From contig CM065176.1 of assembly GCA_033026295.1 (NCBI GenBank), forward strand, positions 8,721,945 through 8,785,944: 64,000 bases of DNA, read 5' to 3'. This document shows positions 10,901 through 23,409 of this stretch, piece by piece; position 1 is the first letter of the stretch, and each line of letters opens with the position of its first letter. The DNA is from Channa striata. Lineage: Eukaryota > Chordata > Actinopteri > Anabantiformes > Channidae. The notes under the pieces are model-generated. The model searched no databases, was not told the origin of the DNA, and saw nothing but the letters and a program-made list of their open reading frames with translations. The position numbers were made by a program, and so were the translations under genes.

Positions 10901-13699
10901 AATCTCTCCTTGACAGTTTGCAACACCAGCCTCATTTATTGCCCCTGCTTCTCCTCTAATACCCCGATAAGACACAAAGCAACAGCAGACCTGACAGCGT
11001 CTTATTCAAATCTTTTTCCCTTAAATACCAGTACAGCAAAAATAAAGTGGAATTTTTGGTGCCAGGTACCAGAGTGTTAGAACAAATACTGAATAATTTC
11101 ACATGAGTGGTGAGAGGACAAAACACAAAATGCTCCCACTCATGACAGGAAAGGATGTTGCTGTTTTTAGCATGGTAACTGTGTTGCTTGGCTTTTTTTG
11201 TTCCTGAGCCTCGGTGTTGTGAAACGAGGCTGAGGATGAGAACGGATGCGGCCGTCATTCACGCACATACTGCAGCAGAGACGAAGACGAGGTGACTGAC
11301 AGATCAAAGGTTGCCCGGGAACCTTATTAATCTCTTCCCGCGTGTTGCGGTTGAACGTTGCCTGATTGTACGCTGTTGATTTGAGCTGCTTCGTAGATAC
11401 CCTGCAGTCATGCATTGGCGACAGTGATTGGCTCCTGATGACAAGCTGTGTTTACACTGGCATTTAAATTAGTCACGGCAATGTTTGAGGTTCACAGAAC
11501 TTTATATATCCATTTTCCGTTGGAGCATTCGTACACTTTCTAGCACCGCATTGTTCTAAAACTGAAAAGCCAGTCTTTAAGTCAATGGTGACATGTAAAG
11601 CTTTTTTTTGCAATGACAGGACTGTTGGAAAGCATTACAATGAAACCTGGCAGTTAACTCTCTCACGCACACAGGCAACAAGACATGAATAAAATGAACG
11701 TGAGAAATCATAAGCATTAGCGTTAAAATCCACACAGAATTCACTGAACGCTGCTGCAGGCTCTGCCAGTACAAGCTGCATGCTGGTGTATTTTCGTATT
11801 CCGGAGACAGACAACCTGCCCCGCTTCCACAGACGTTTGCTCACATTAGAAGTGTTGTCTCAAAGACAAAGCCTTGTGTTTCCCGACTCATTATCAGCTG
11901 CTCTGCAGAGCCCTCTGTGGGATAAGTCTGCAGTGGAAATGGATCAGATGGAGCTGGCTGAATTAATTCACTGTCGCGTGTGTTTTGACTTTGATGAAGG
12001 AAGTTGGTAGTTTGAGTAGATTTGAATGTGCTGCTCATGTGAACAAACAAAGTCATGCAAATATTTTGTATTTCCCACCAGTATCTTTCACATTCAAAGC
12101 GCTTGTGCAATCCCAGCATCTTTTCCATGTCATCTTCCGTTGCATTTCAACATATTGTTGGAGGATAAACATGTTGGCGGTTTCCATGTGGCTCGGTGGA
12201 CGAACCAAACAAACCTACCATAGATAAATCCACCTGAAGGACAATGTGCAAAAATAAAACCAGTTCAGGACTAGATTTATCTCCTGCCTGTATTTATCGG
12301 TTTTCCATCCCAATAAACTCACATCCTTCTAGTGATCCTTCACAGTGTTGCTGCACTTCACTGGCAAGCAATTCACTGAGATATAGCAGTTACTGGAAAA
12401 AGTACAGCGGCCAGTTGAATCGACTTATTATGAACAAAATAATTTGTCACAGTACGTTGACATTAACTATCATTCCTTTGTGGTAACTTCTATATAGTGT
12501 TGATGCCTAGTCAGTAAACACCAGTCAAAGAAAACAATGGATGTCATATTTCATAGCCAGCAACTTTCCTTCAGGGTCTAATTATTACATTTTAAAAATT
12601 GCTCTCAGATTTTACCAGCACAGAAGCTGAGTCATTCCAAGCAATAATGCACCAGTTACTGTTTTGTCTTTCCCACAAAGCCACTGTGAGAAATTGAGGT
12701 CACGCTGTACGATGAGGTGAGCGATGGTGCATCTTCGTGGGTGGGCACTGGGGGCAAGACCTACATCGTTGGCCTAGAATCTCGGTCTTGAGGTTTGAAC
12801 AACTGTGTGGCATCGTGAGGCTGTGAGTGTGAGGAAGATACAAATGTCAAATGGCATCTCACACTGCAATCCTTGAATTGTTCATCGGTCAGTAAGTGGC
12901 AGGATGACGGACGTATACAGTCTCTCATGATCCAGCGGAAAGGAATTAAGGTAAAAGGAAGTCAGTGCCTTGAGATCTAAAAATAAATCAGTGTGTGATG
13001 TAACCAGAGACGTTCACTCTTTCACCTTGAAAAATTATGTTAAGTGCAAATGTTTTATCAGGCATGTAACTGTGAACCCTTCCTGTTTTCTGCTGCACAA
13101 TGTTAATGTGCCGACTATTAATCAATAATGTGTTAATATTTTTTTATTTACAGTTGTGTTTGGGCACTGACAGCATTTGGGTCTGGCTTAATAGAGAACA
13201 AGTGAATTACCACACACATGCGTTTATGTCTGAACCTTAACCTTAAGATTTTCCCTTTTTACAGTGCAATGTAACGTCTCATTTGGTGACAGCCCTAAAC
13301 TGTCTTAGCCCAACGCAGGACTCTGGAGACGTGCTGTGATGAACCCATTTGTGCGGCGTTACAGTCTGGTGCACTGTTCGCCCGCCACTGTCCTTGGGTC
13401 TCACCGTGTCTTAATAAATGTCGGGCTTCTGTCATCCAAAAATATTTTATCGTCATGGCATAAATCATCCAGTGAATCGGTTCCTGTGTTGAATCTGTGT
13501 GGACCAACGGAATATCTACGCTAAATACACACTGTGCTTATGGTTGGCTTATGATGCTCTATGTTCAGCGTTCATAGCACCGTAATTACAGCTGAAATCC
13601 AAATATTACCTAAGAATGAGGAGTTAAATGTTTATGCCTTGTTGCAGTTTTCTTGCAGTCTTTCCTCCTCCCTCCTGTCTTCCTCTCTCCTACGAGTTC
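7904..13699. other. Non-coding stretch, no gene seen
   Basis: AT-rich sequence with many in-frame stops. The longest open frames have no recognisable domains. It contains a (TA)n tract at 10564-10590. I see no splice-bounded coding exon, RNA gene or transposon here. Confidence 0.55.
10564..10590. repeat. (TA)n microsatellite
   Basis: About 13 TA units, uninterrupted. Confidence 0.95.
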
Positions 13700-14000
13700 C
13701 TGCAGTTGTAGCATTCTCTGGGGAGGAGATCCATATTTAATGACCCAGCAGAAGCTGCATGGAAATGGGCCACTGTAGAAGCCAGCAATAGGCCCATTGG
13801 CTCATTTTAATGCTGCACAGATATTTTGGGAAGACATCTAACTTGTATTAATGAAGACACATAGATTCCCCGGTGGGACAACTAAGGCAGGGTGCTGGCT
13901 AAACTTTTCAATGGGTCATTGACTGAGAATGCTAAACAGCTGAGGAGCGCACAAGATTAGAGGCAATTTGCATTCAACTTTCATACATACTGCTGAAGTA
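13700..14000. promoter_or_regulatory. Possible conserved non-coding element
   Basis: Unlike the flanks, this block mixes balanced base composition with dense transcription-factor-like words: CCATATTTAA (MEF2/SRF-like), ATTAATGA and GCAATTTGCATTC (POU-like). This is typical of deeply conserved enhancers near developmental and neuronal genes, but conservation cannot be judged from one sequence. Confidence 0.2.
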
Positions 14001-14859
14001 CTTTGCAGAAGCATAAGTTAGGCAGAAAAGCCTGGATCATAGGACGGGACCTAACTCATCCACTGCATTCATTCGGGTTGCATGGAGCACAACTCAAACT
14101 CTCTTCAGCCACATTCTTGATCTTGAATAGAGTTCCTCACTGATTTAAGTATGTTCCACTGAAACATTGTCGAACTCGGATGGAGTTCAATGCAGCAGGA
14201 CAAGCTGTGGCTCCAAAAGAGCATCACAAAAGCTTAAAAACACGGGAGATATTTACTGTAAATGTGAACGACATACAGTAGGACTATACTCACGTTCATG
14301 GCACAGTACCATGGTGGTGAGTGCAACATCTGCAAAAATACTTTCAGCTGCATTATTCTGCGTGAGGCAGCATGAGTTGAGTTTGACTGATTGATAAATT
14401 GATCAAGTAGAAGGTTTCTTAAATGTCTTTACTGAGCCAAGCAACTTATTTTGCTCAGATGTGCCTCTTTGATATATTTTTAAAGAATTGTGTGTGTGTC
14501 TGTGTGTTGCATGAACTACTGAGAATAATTTCAGATGCTAAAAATGGTTGCAGAAATTAAAAAAAAAAACACGTGACTAAGTTTTGTTCTCACCGAACAG
14601 CTACAGACAAACCATGTGGTTTTGACATGTCGATAACAACTTTGCCGTTACCGCATTTGTTAATTGGACGTGCAGCGTGATGCAAAACGCTGACTGTTCA
14701 TTGCTTCCTTCAAATATGAAATGCAGCAGAAAAACAAAGCCTCTTCAATACACATATATCCAGGTCGAATAACCGCCTCTCTCCGTTGACCTGTTATTTA
14801 TTGTGAGTGTCATAACGGGGCTCTTATCGCTCACTCGTTTTCAATAAGAGCTGTCTGAC

Positions 14860-14861
<2 letters not shown>

Positions 14862-14893
<32 letters not shown>
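14862..14893. repeat. (GT)n microsatellite
   Basis: Sixteen GT units, after a short CGTG lead. Confidence 0.95.
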
Positions 14894-14894
<1 letters not shown>

Positions 14895-15579
14895 CTTGGT
14901 CGCAGCTGTTTGTTTTTTTTAGCACTATCATCATATCATCGCTGATCTCCATCTTATTATGCGGAGACACAAGCACACATTGATGTACCTTTTAAGCCTT
15001 TCAAGCTCATCCAGTATAGAGGGAGTGTGGTTGGTGGCTCAGTTTGCAGAGCATGAATCATCAAAAGAGCAGAAAAGCAAAACTCTACAGGTGTTTCGGT
15101 AACAGCCCACGCCGAATCGGAAGCCCTGAGAGCTCTGAACGTTTGGCCCGAGCTTAGCTTCCTGTTTCCTCCTTGTTTGTTAAGACCTGCGTGTACAGTT
15201 CTGTTTTTCCGCCACTACCATGAATCTTCCAGTTTGACAGTGATCTCGGCCTCAGGTGTCAGATTCATTAAGAGCGGGCCGTGGAAATGCATCATGTGTC
15301 CGTGGATTGAAGGGAGAATTAAATGAGTATTTAGGCAGCGAACATTAGGAATGATAGAGCGGCTTAATCAGTGCTTGTATGTGTTGTGTGGTTGTGTGCT
15401 TGGTCATTAATTATCAGCCTTTGTGGGTTTTTTTTATGTTGTTGTCGTGTTGTTTTTCTGGGTATGTACATTTTCTTGGTTTCCACCAGCTATTAATAAA
15501 CTATATCAGGAAACAATGGCATCTAGGGTTTTGCAGTGTGTGTGATTTAAGCGTGTTTCCACATGTAAATTTGCACAAC

Positions 15580-15581
<2 letters not shown>

Positions 15582-15637
<56 letters not shown>
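15582..15637. repeat. (TG)n microsatellite, longest in the window
   Basis: 28 uninterrupted TG units (56 nt). It creates an artefactual Cys-Val open frame. Confidence 0.97.
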
Positions 15638-15638
<1 letters not shown>

Positions 15639-16029
15639 AATTGTGCATAAAACCCTTCAACCCCCAAAGCCAGGCAATGATACCCATTTCATGTGTTCAT
15701 CAGAGCTTGACGGAGCCTCAGGCACTCGATGTGTTTGTTATGACTTCTAATAGAGTCATTTAGTGTTCGGCTGCAGAGGTTTGAACCTTCGCGTCGTGTC
15801 TCCAGGCCGAACATATTCCCATTAAGAAACAATGCAACAAACTAAACATTTAGAAACGCAGACGCCGCCATTACCGCCGCCTGTCTGTCAGTCCGTCCAA
15901 ACAGCACAACTGCCCACTTTACATCGCAGGTAACTTCCGTTTTAATGTTCAGTGGCTTTAGCCGGTGTAAAAGTTAATCACCTTTAATTTAGACTGTGAT
16001 TATCGCATTGTCAATATGGTGTAAAACCT

Positions 16030-16380
16030 CCGATAGCGTGTGCGGAGATCTGTCATCCTCCAACAGCCAGTTGTGGCTGCTTGGTATGCAGGAGCGGACA
16101 GGGCTATAAAACGGCTCATTGCAGGTGACACCTTCCTGAGGGCATTCTGCCAATATAAAGGCTGGAAACTCATTCATTCTGGAGCACCAATTCATATTCA
16201 TTACTCTCTCACATCTGCGGAACATGACAGATTGATTGAGATTGCCTGAAAATGCCGACCCAAACTGTTTCTCCGTTAGCCGCCTTTCTATCAGCAATAA
16301 CTGCATTCCTGTGTGACTTGATTAATTATCGCTGGCGTCTCGGGAGCGGCGAGCCAGCGGCCTGGGTGAAGACGGGATGA
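16030..16380. promoter_or_regulatory. Possible conserved enhancer with Meis/Pbx-type motif
   Basis: The composite TGACAGATTGATTGAG (16225-16240) joins a Meis core (TGACAG) to a Pbx/Hox-like core (TTGATTGA). About 90 nt further on is CTTGATTAATTATCG, a homeodomain-type site. TATAAA-like words occur at 16105 and 16155. The assignment is from motifs only. Confidence 0.25.
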
Positions 16381-17043
16381 GAACGATAAGGGCGAACATC
16401 AGGGGAGTGGGTCACTCACAATGAGAGAAACTGTCACAAATACTAGCAATACCTGAAGCAGAAAGAAGGAAATGATTCACTTTCTTTGTGATTTGTTTTT
16501 AATAATAAGAAATTGTAAGCAGCTTTGTAGTCAGTGTGCATTACCAACAAGAGCGACCCCTGACATTATAATTATGAATAATCTACTGTGTAGCCTTTTA
16601 ATATTGTAGGTGGTACTGACCTACTTTTTACTAATATGAACTGGTAGTGATTTCTACTATAGTACGGAGACACGCAAAAACGTATTTTATTTTAATACGC
16701 TTAATTAATCCCCAAATGGAAATTACTGTGAACCACCTGCTTTGGATGTTATCACCCCTTTCAACTTAAATATGCCAAACCATAACTATGAGCTAATAAT
16801 GACTGATAAATCACTGTTTAATGGCTTATAGGGTTCAAATTGGCTGTGCTAGAGCCGTATGTTCAGTGGCAGCTACAATCAAAGCCGTACTGTTTCAGGG
16901 TTCCTTGGGAATAAAAACTGTCCGGACACAGATATGTTAACAGTACTACAAAATGCAGAATATATACATTTATACATTTTTTTAGTTTCATATTTGTGTA
17001 AGTTAAATGTTTAATCATGATTAGCATCCAAGGTCCAGAGTCC

Positions 17044-17082
17044 ACAGTTATATGTCAAGCACAGTCCTTGACATATAACTGT
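17044..17082. repeat. Perfect 16-bp inverted repeat (hairpin)
   Basis: ACAGTTATATGTCAAG is followed, after the 7-nt loop CACAGTC, by its exact reverse complement CTTGACATATAACTGT. The stem is AU-rich and short for a microRNA precursor. There is no T-run after it. Function is unknown. Confidence 0.9.
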
Positions 17083-17256
17083 CCCTCATAAGGGTAAAAA
17101 ATCCAAGTGAATTAACTTTTAAACTACTTTTTGTTTTTGGTGATTTTTCTCTCAGGAGCTTTTCCATTTACCTGTTTTTATATGCATTTTGAATTTGCAC
17201 ATGTAAAACAGTGGAAAATGTAAAAGTTGGTCTCCCATATGTCATGGTTAAGAGAA

Positions 17257-17289
17257 GCACGTGCATCTTGACCTTCAAGAGGCACGTGA
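17257..17289. repeat. 15-bp near-perfect inverted repeat carrying two CACGTG E-boxes
   Basis: The left arm GCACGTGCATCTTGA and right arm TCAAGAGGCACGTGA pair at 13 of 15 positions around the 3-nt loop CCT. Each arm contains the palindrome CACGTG (17258-17263 and 17283-17288), a canonical binding site of bHLH-zip factors such as USF, MYC or CLOCK. Confidence 0.8.
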
Positions 17290-20030
17290 CTGAAAAGTCC
17301 TCAGTTCTTCTACTCCACTGGACAGACTAAAATAGCTGCAGATGGAAACATCATATCACCATGTCACCTTCCTAATGCTTGGAACAAACAGAAACATCAT
17401 ATTCCCATCATGTTTTTTACATTGTACCTGCTGCTTGAGGCTTGACAAGAACTCCTTTAATTACTATGGACCAGCTCATAATTTCGGCATGCGGCAACAG
17501 TACCAGATGAAAGTGCACATTTCTTTCTGAAATTTGGTTAAAACAGACTAGAAATCTAGTGAATTCTGTGTACTCACATTGCAACAGTGGCTCTGTCACA
17601 TACTCGACTTCATTGGAAAGATGAATTACAAACTCGAATTACAAACTCTGAAGGTCGCGTCTTAAGGTTTTATGTGATAAATAAATGTAGACATAAATTC
17701 GTTCAACTCCTTAAGCAGTGACTCAGTTTTTTGACAGTAGAGGTTATAAATCCCGCGTGATGACAGAACCACTGATTTGTGTATCGATGCGACTCTTTGC
17801 CCATGGAGGAAACGAAGATGGTGGCTGTCTATCCGGGCCCAGCTGCAGGTCAGCAAGATAAGGCGTACCTGGCTGCTATCTCCCTGACTTTGATGGCTAC
17901 AGATGACAGAAGATGATGGACAGCAAACCTTATTATGGATTTGACATTCAGATCAGGGGAATCAGCGGTACAGACGGGGCATTGACGAAGACCGTCTGCG
18001 GTCCGGGCTGTCTGCTTGAGTCCTCCATTTGTAAAACAATATTCCGGCTTTTGTTCCTGTCATTTTGTTGAGGTTTCATTGATTCTGGTAATAAAAGCTC
18101 AGACAGACTAAGTCAGTTGATTTAGGTATCGACTAAAAATGAGGAATCACTCTGAATCATGCAAAAGCTTCCTCTCATTTGAATTCAAATGAAACGCCCC
18201 GTCTATTTTAAACATCATTGCTTTTCTGCTCTTAATATTTGCATTGGCATATTCACAGGAGTCCACAGAACTGTTGAGAATTCAGTGTGCCTCTCTTTTC
18301 ATTGTAATGGGCAGCGCAGGCTCTCGGGTGTATAAAGCCCAACTTGAAAGCGGATCATTCATCTTGAGATGCCAGTCCACGGCTCTTAAATCTGATCTTG
18401 GCATTGCAAGCTTGGACGATAAGACCACATTCCTCTCAGATAACTGCTCTCATAAAATATGAGTACACCCTGTGAATCAACAGTGGTAGCTCCAAGGAAA
18501 CCTGACTTCCACCTGTTCAAAATAAGCTGATATTTCCTCCTCTTGTGATAGTTTATGAGCATCTCGGTCCCTCATGCTGAGATGTGTTTGGCAGGGACTC
18601 GGGAGGTTAAAATAATAAGACTGTTGATCAGATTCCATCTTCTTGACCAGAAATGCAGAACGTCTGAGCTTTGCTGTCTCTGTCTTCATGCAGTTTTTGA
18701 AATGTGCATTATTTGTGTTCCAATACCTGTAGGTGTGAATGTGAGTGTGAACGTTGTTGGTCTGTGACACGGCAACGTTTCCACTGGACTCTGTCTCTTA
18801 CACATGTTGTGCAGGATGGACTCCAGCCCAACTGTAACCCTGTTACTGAGAAGTGGATAAATTAATTTTTCTTTGCATTTCTTCACATATCCTAATGAAT
18901 CTTAAACAAACTGCAGAAGCAGGTTTCTTCTGATTGGAGCCCAGCCCCTCAGAGAACATGAGTCTGCCACTGGATAAGGGAATTCATATTTGAGCTCTGG
19001 AAATTTTACATAAAATGTTGCTTTGATATTGGTTAATAGTAATCCTCTATCCAATTAATTAGAAAACCTTCATATAAAATATGAGAGACTGAAGTTCCTG
19101 ATAATCTTGTGCAGGTACTGTGATTATCATAAGGTGGTTTTGATCATATCTAAATACTAATCAGACCAAGTCTTTCTTTACTTCTTCTGTTTTGCACAAA
19201 CAAAAACCTTTGTGTATCTGTGTAAACTGCAGCTCCTTAACTCCCTCAGGGACACGCCTCCACACCCGAGCCTACAAAAAACTGGGGCTCTGAACAACAC
19301 AAAATTATTTTTGGCTGCCACAAAAACTTAGTTTTGACAAAATATGTATATAAGATTTTTTTTTAAATCTTATTGTCCATATCTAAAAGAGTTTGCAACA
19401 AATCTGTGTTTTAGTCACTCATTTAGTGTCAGCTGAATTTTGAGGTAGTATCGCAGAACCCCAAACACTGCAAACTATTCATGCAAAAATGGAAAGCAGG
19501 AGTAATTAGGGGGGTGGGGCGAAAGTAACAGGCAATTGCTCACTTCGTAATTATTATTAAAGTGATTATTCATAACAATTGTTACTGAAAACATCCTGTC
19601 ATCCACATTCTATGTTGCAACAACCTGTTCACGCTCAGGCATTCGTTATTCTCAACATGCAAGCTGCACCACAAGATACAGAATCCAGTTTATACTGTCA
19701 ATAAACTGTGGACTGGCTCATTCTGACACATGTTTGGTTTGTCACTGTACCTTTTCTGTTTGAAGTTCATTCATATTTTGCCCTTTTATTGCAGACAACA
19801 CAGGGTGAAGTGCTGTTCTATTTTATATTTTTTATTCTAGTCTTTCATGTGACAGCTGTGTAGCAGGCGTTTCTTGCCCATGTATTTGAGATGATGATGA
19901 GAACGTCCTTGGTACAGCCAGGGGAAGTCTGCACTAACACCCACAGCTCTTTTCTCAGTGCTTGTCATCTGGAAGTTGCCTGTTGCTGTCAGCATTATTG
20001 TCAGGCAGGAACCAAAACATGCACATGTGA

Positions 20031-20031
<1 letters not shown>

Positions 20032-20071
<40 letters not shown>
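20032..20071. repeat. (AC)n microsatellite
   Basis: About 20 AC units, uninterrupted. Confidence 0.96.
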
Positions 20072-20074
<3 letters not shown>

Positions 20075-20209
20075 CCTTGGAGTGGATACAAGCTTGCAAA
20101 AACTAACAAGCTCTGCTTTGTGAGCTACCCACCAAAAACTGTTTGGCAAAGTCTAGACTGAGTAATCAGGCTCAAATCAATCCAAAAACCCACCTTGCTG
20201 GTCCTGAAC

Positions 20210-20250
20210 ACACAATCACACACAGACACACACACACACAGACACACACA
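20210..20250. repeat. Imperfect (CA)n microsatellite
   Basis: CA units interrupted by AGA and ATCA, including ACACAGACACACACACACAC. Confidence 0.85.
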
Positions 20251-21111
20251 GGTTAATGACAAAGGGATGCTGACAGGAATAAGAACAAAGAAGCGCTTCA
20301 AGGGCTCTTTCTTCATCAGTGTCTCCTAACCAGTCCTACCGATCTTCTCTAATCAGGTTTCGCTCTGTCTGAGTCCGAGCGGAAAAAGAGACGGTGAGCT
20401 CCTGATTTCCCAGTCAAAGTGCTCCGACTGAGTGCTTCCAGTTCCCTCGCTACCTGCTGAGGATAATGCACTTTGTTTGTAACGTGATTAAAGCTCAGGG
20501 AAAAGCTTTGAAGCTGCATCTGAATTCACATCCCGGTCGGAGGATATAGATCCTGACTCACACCAGGTGTGGGAGCGGAAAGCGAGTACTGGATTTTTCA
20601 CACATTTACTGACAGTTTGAGTTCATTGCTTAAGGTTAAGTTAATCCTGCACAGTCCCGATGATGTGAGGCATCCATAGGGGAAATTCAAGACAATGTTG
20701 CTTTAAATGAATCTTTAGATCTGCAGTTTTCAAATAAATAAAATCACTTTGTGAATAGGAATCATGAAAAAACATTTGTACTTTTTTAAATGTATTTATG
20801 TGGTTTTGCTTAAGTGACAATCTGATTTACTCATCATGGGACACAGTCAAAAACTAACTTCTGTTAAACAAATTCTCAAATGTCGGGCAGTGACAGCTTT
20901 TCTTTTCATCACATTTCTTCATTGTGGTACTTGCTCTGCAGCATTTCGACCACGACAGCATCTGCTGAGTGCCGCTGGGCGGGAAGGAGGCAGGTGGCTC
21001 GGAAGAGCCGGTAGTTGTGACCGTAATGTTTGTTTTGCGATGCATCGTTTCACAGGACGCAGCCACCGTCTGCCGAGAGGAACAGTCAGGACACTGCAGA
21101 TGCTCTCGCTG

Positions 21112-21114
<3 letters not shown>

Positions 21115-21152
<38 letters not shown>
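21115..21152. repeat. (CA)n microsatellite
   Basis: 19 CA units. Confidence 0.96.
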
Positions 21153-21154
<2 letters not shown>

Positions 21155-21725
21155 TCCCCCTCTGCCTCCATGGCTGCTGCTCTGAGTGCGCCTGCTAAGT
21201 TGAACAAATCCATCAGTGAGGGAATGACAGTGACATATTTGCCACAACAGTCGTGTGTGTTTGCCAGAGTGGCACCAGCACAGGATGATTTCACGTTGAA
21301 GTCAACGGGAGGCAGTCAGGGATGCCGTCGGTTTATTCACACAACACACGACGCCCCGAACATCAGTGTGAGCACACGGTGAATAAATGAGCGAAGGTGT
21401 TTAACATACATCAAACCCCGTCACAGCACAGATTATTTTGACTGTGCACGAAGGAAACCAACTGTTTCCTTATAATTATTTAGGGTCTGAGTTGACATAA
21501 ATCTATTATCGGCCAGACGTCAACTGCAGTTTCACAACAACTGAGCATTTGTCACATTACTGACAACAATGATCCGCTCTTATCTTACACAGGAAAGCTT
21601 TTTAATGTTCACCACGATGCCGAGGCAAAGGAATCCAATCTTCCATCTTCACCATAAAGCTATTTCCGGGAGTTCTCAATCCTTTAGTCCTCTAATTAAT
21701 CTGGATTTATTGCACTGTAAAAATA

Positions 21726-21747
21726 GTGTGTGTGTGTGTGTGTGTGT
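21726..21747. repeat. (GT)n microsatellite
   Basis: 11 GT units. Confidence 0.95.
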
Positions 21748-22013
21748 CATTGTAATTCCAACACGAAGAGCTCTGTGCTTAACCACATCTTATTGCCATC
21801 AGCAGCCACATGCTGTCATTGTAACTTACTGGATTTATTTGTTTCTGTTGCAGCATTTTCTTGCACCGTGGTCTCAGCCACCAGTGGTTTATGCAATAAA
21901 ACAGAAGCTCTTTCTCCCACTGACCCGAGACACAAGTTAATGTGCCGGATGACGCTGGAGTATTGCTACAAGCCTTTCTTTTGTATGTATGTTGTGTGTG
22001 AACTGGTTTGTTC

Positions 22014-22033
22014 TGTGTGTGTGTGTGTGTGTG
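22014..22033. repeat. (TG)n microsatellite
   Basis: About 10 TG units. Confidence 0.93.
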
Positions 22034-22089
22034 ATGTAGTTTCTGCTTACACTATGAGATGTGCCGGGTTTAAGATACATTAGAGACCC

Positions 22090-22480
22090 TCAGATGACAG
22101 TTGTAATGAGTCAGCCATCACTCAGCGATTAGCATCATTAACCTCTGCTGCTGCCGCCGTCACTTCTCCGGGCGTCTGTGGGATTTCAGCCGTGAATTTT
22201 TTTTGCATTTGAGAGGAGCGTCACATTTTCCCTTTGGTTTTTATCTCTCATCCATAATGAGTTCTTTCAATAGTGTAATATTGGACACATGATCAACTCT
22301 TCAGTCCAGGAATATGAATTGCTCACCAGCTCGAGATGATATCATTCCCTTTAATGGGAAGTACGCTGTTTTAATCAGAACCATATCTACTGAAAAGAAC
22401 GTCCCTGCACACTCCAGTGGGCTCAGTCTTAATCAGTGGATAATTTGTGCCATAACGCTGTTATCGGGTTGGTGAAAGAA
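22090..22480. promoter_or_regulatory. Possible conserved non-coding element
   Basis: A dense run of homeobox- and forkhead-like words: GCGATTAGCATCATTAACC, TCCATAATGAG, CCCTTTAATGGG and TTTTAATCAG. The composition differs from the adjacent repeats. This is a motif-based guess; conservation has not been tested. Confidence 0.2.
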
Positions 22481-23409
22481 CAACATTAACTATAATAACA
22501 ACGTGAAATGAGGATATGAGAATGTAAATTAGGGAACAAATCGTGTGTTTACTAACCTGTGTTTTGTCACCCATACCATCCATATGTCTTGCTTATGATG
22601 AATAAAATTCCAGCAGGAGCAGGTGACCTGTCAAACCACACCTATGGGCTATTAATAATTGATTAAATGCCACTCACAGACAGATAAAACATGTTTGTGT
22701 GCTTTAGTGGAATATTAAACACTGAACATATCAAATAATTGACAAGTAACGTTTTGCAGCAATGGGTCAGCACCCGTCTATATAAAGATGTGCTCTTTAG
22801 CTTAGCTTAATCATACCTGTCATAATGAAATCGCTGCTCAGAGAAATATCCATATTGGTTACGGACCAACTAAATAATCAACAGGTCGAATTCAGCATCA
22901 TTGCCCAGTTACCTAAAACACTTTACTGTGGTTACTGATGATGATCAATTCCATGAAAATATCATTCAAACCTTCATAAGCTGTTATAGTCCTTTAATAC
23001 TTGATTTTGTTCTTTTTTTTCCACGGGACAGGCGAGACTCTGTGTTATCTTTCCTTATTCATGCATCTGCCCGAGGCTTTTCTCCTCCAGTGCATCTCAT
23101 CCATTCTCACCTTCTGATATATCCTCTTAGCACAGTGTCTGCCACCAGCTTTGCCCCCAGATTTAAGACCACTGGCCTGAGCACAAGGTGATGTCCGTGG
23201 TGTCCACAGCTCCCCCATAAACAATCACCACTCATTCATTTTCGCCCAGTGTCCCAAGCTCCTTGGCCGTGTAGCAAGATCCTTGACAGACAGACAGCCG
23301 GGGGCCTCGTCCCAGGTCCTCAGTCCCACAGCCTCAGCCGCTCAGACCTGATAGCATAGAGAGCTGCGCACGGGCTGCCAGCTGATAAATGAGCTGACAA
23401 GCCTTCTCC
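22481..23409. other. Non-coding stretch, no gene seen
   Basis: No supported exon or RNA gene. The last 180 nt (23220-23400) are GC-richer and contain AGACAGACAG. Confidence 0.5.

Larger units (their letters stand above)
14001..16029. other. Non-coding stretch with two GT microsatellites
   Basis: No gene is visible. A tRNA-A-box-like GTGGCTCAGTTTGCAGAGC near 15035 lacks a clear B box and is not called. Confidence 0.55.
16381..19836. other. Non-coding stretch, no gene seen
   Basis: AT-rich with no coding exon that I can support. It contains the two hairpins at 17044-17082 and 17257-17289, listed separately. Confidence 0.55.
19837..22089. other. CA/TG-repeat-dense non-coding stretch
   Basis: Five dinucleotide tracts lie within 2 kb. 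Open frames that cross them are artefacts. A short acceptor/donor-bounded segment (about 20358-20394, ending GAGACG|GTGAGC) is too short to call. Confidence 0.6.

Noticed and set aside
15025..15125. tRNA-derived SINE or tRNA gene (A-box-like GTGGCTCAGTTTGCAGAGC)
   Set aside because: No convincing B box, cloverleaf or tail follows.
15379..15750. Cys-Val repeat proteins across TG tracts (also near 20 and 21 kb)
   Set aside because: These are direct translations of dinucleotide microsatellites.
17044..17082. MicroRNA precursor
   Set aside because: The 16-bp perfect stem with a 7-nt loop is shorter than a normal precursor arm, and the flanks do not extend the pairing.
20358..20394. 37-nt exon between TCTAATCAG and GAGACG|GTGAGC
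   Set aside because: Plausible borders, but too short and not linked to any other exon.
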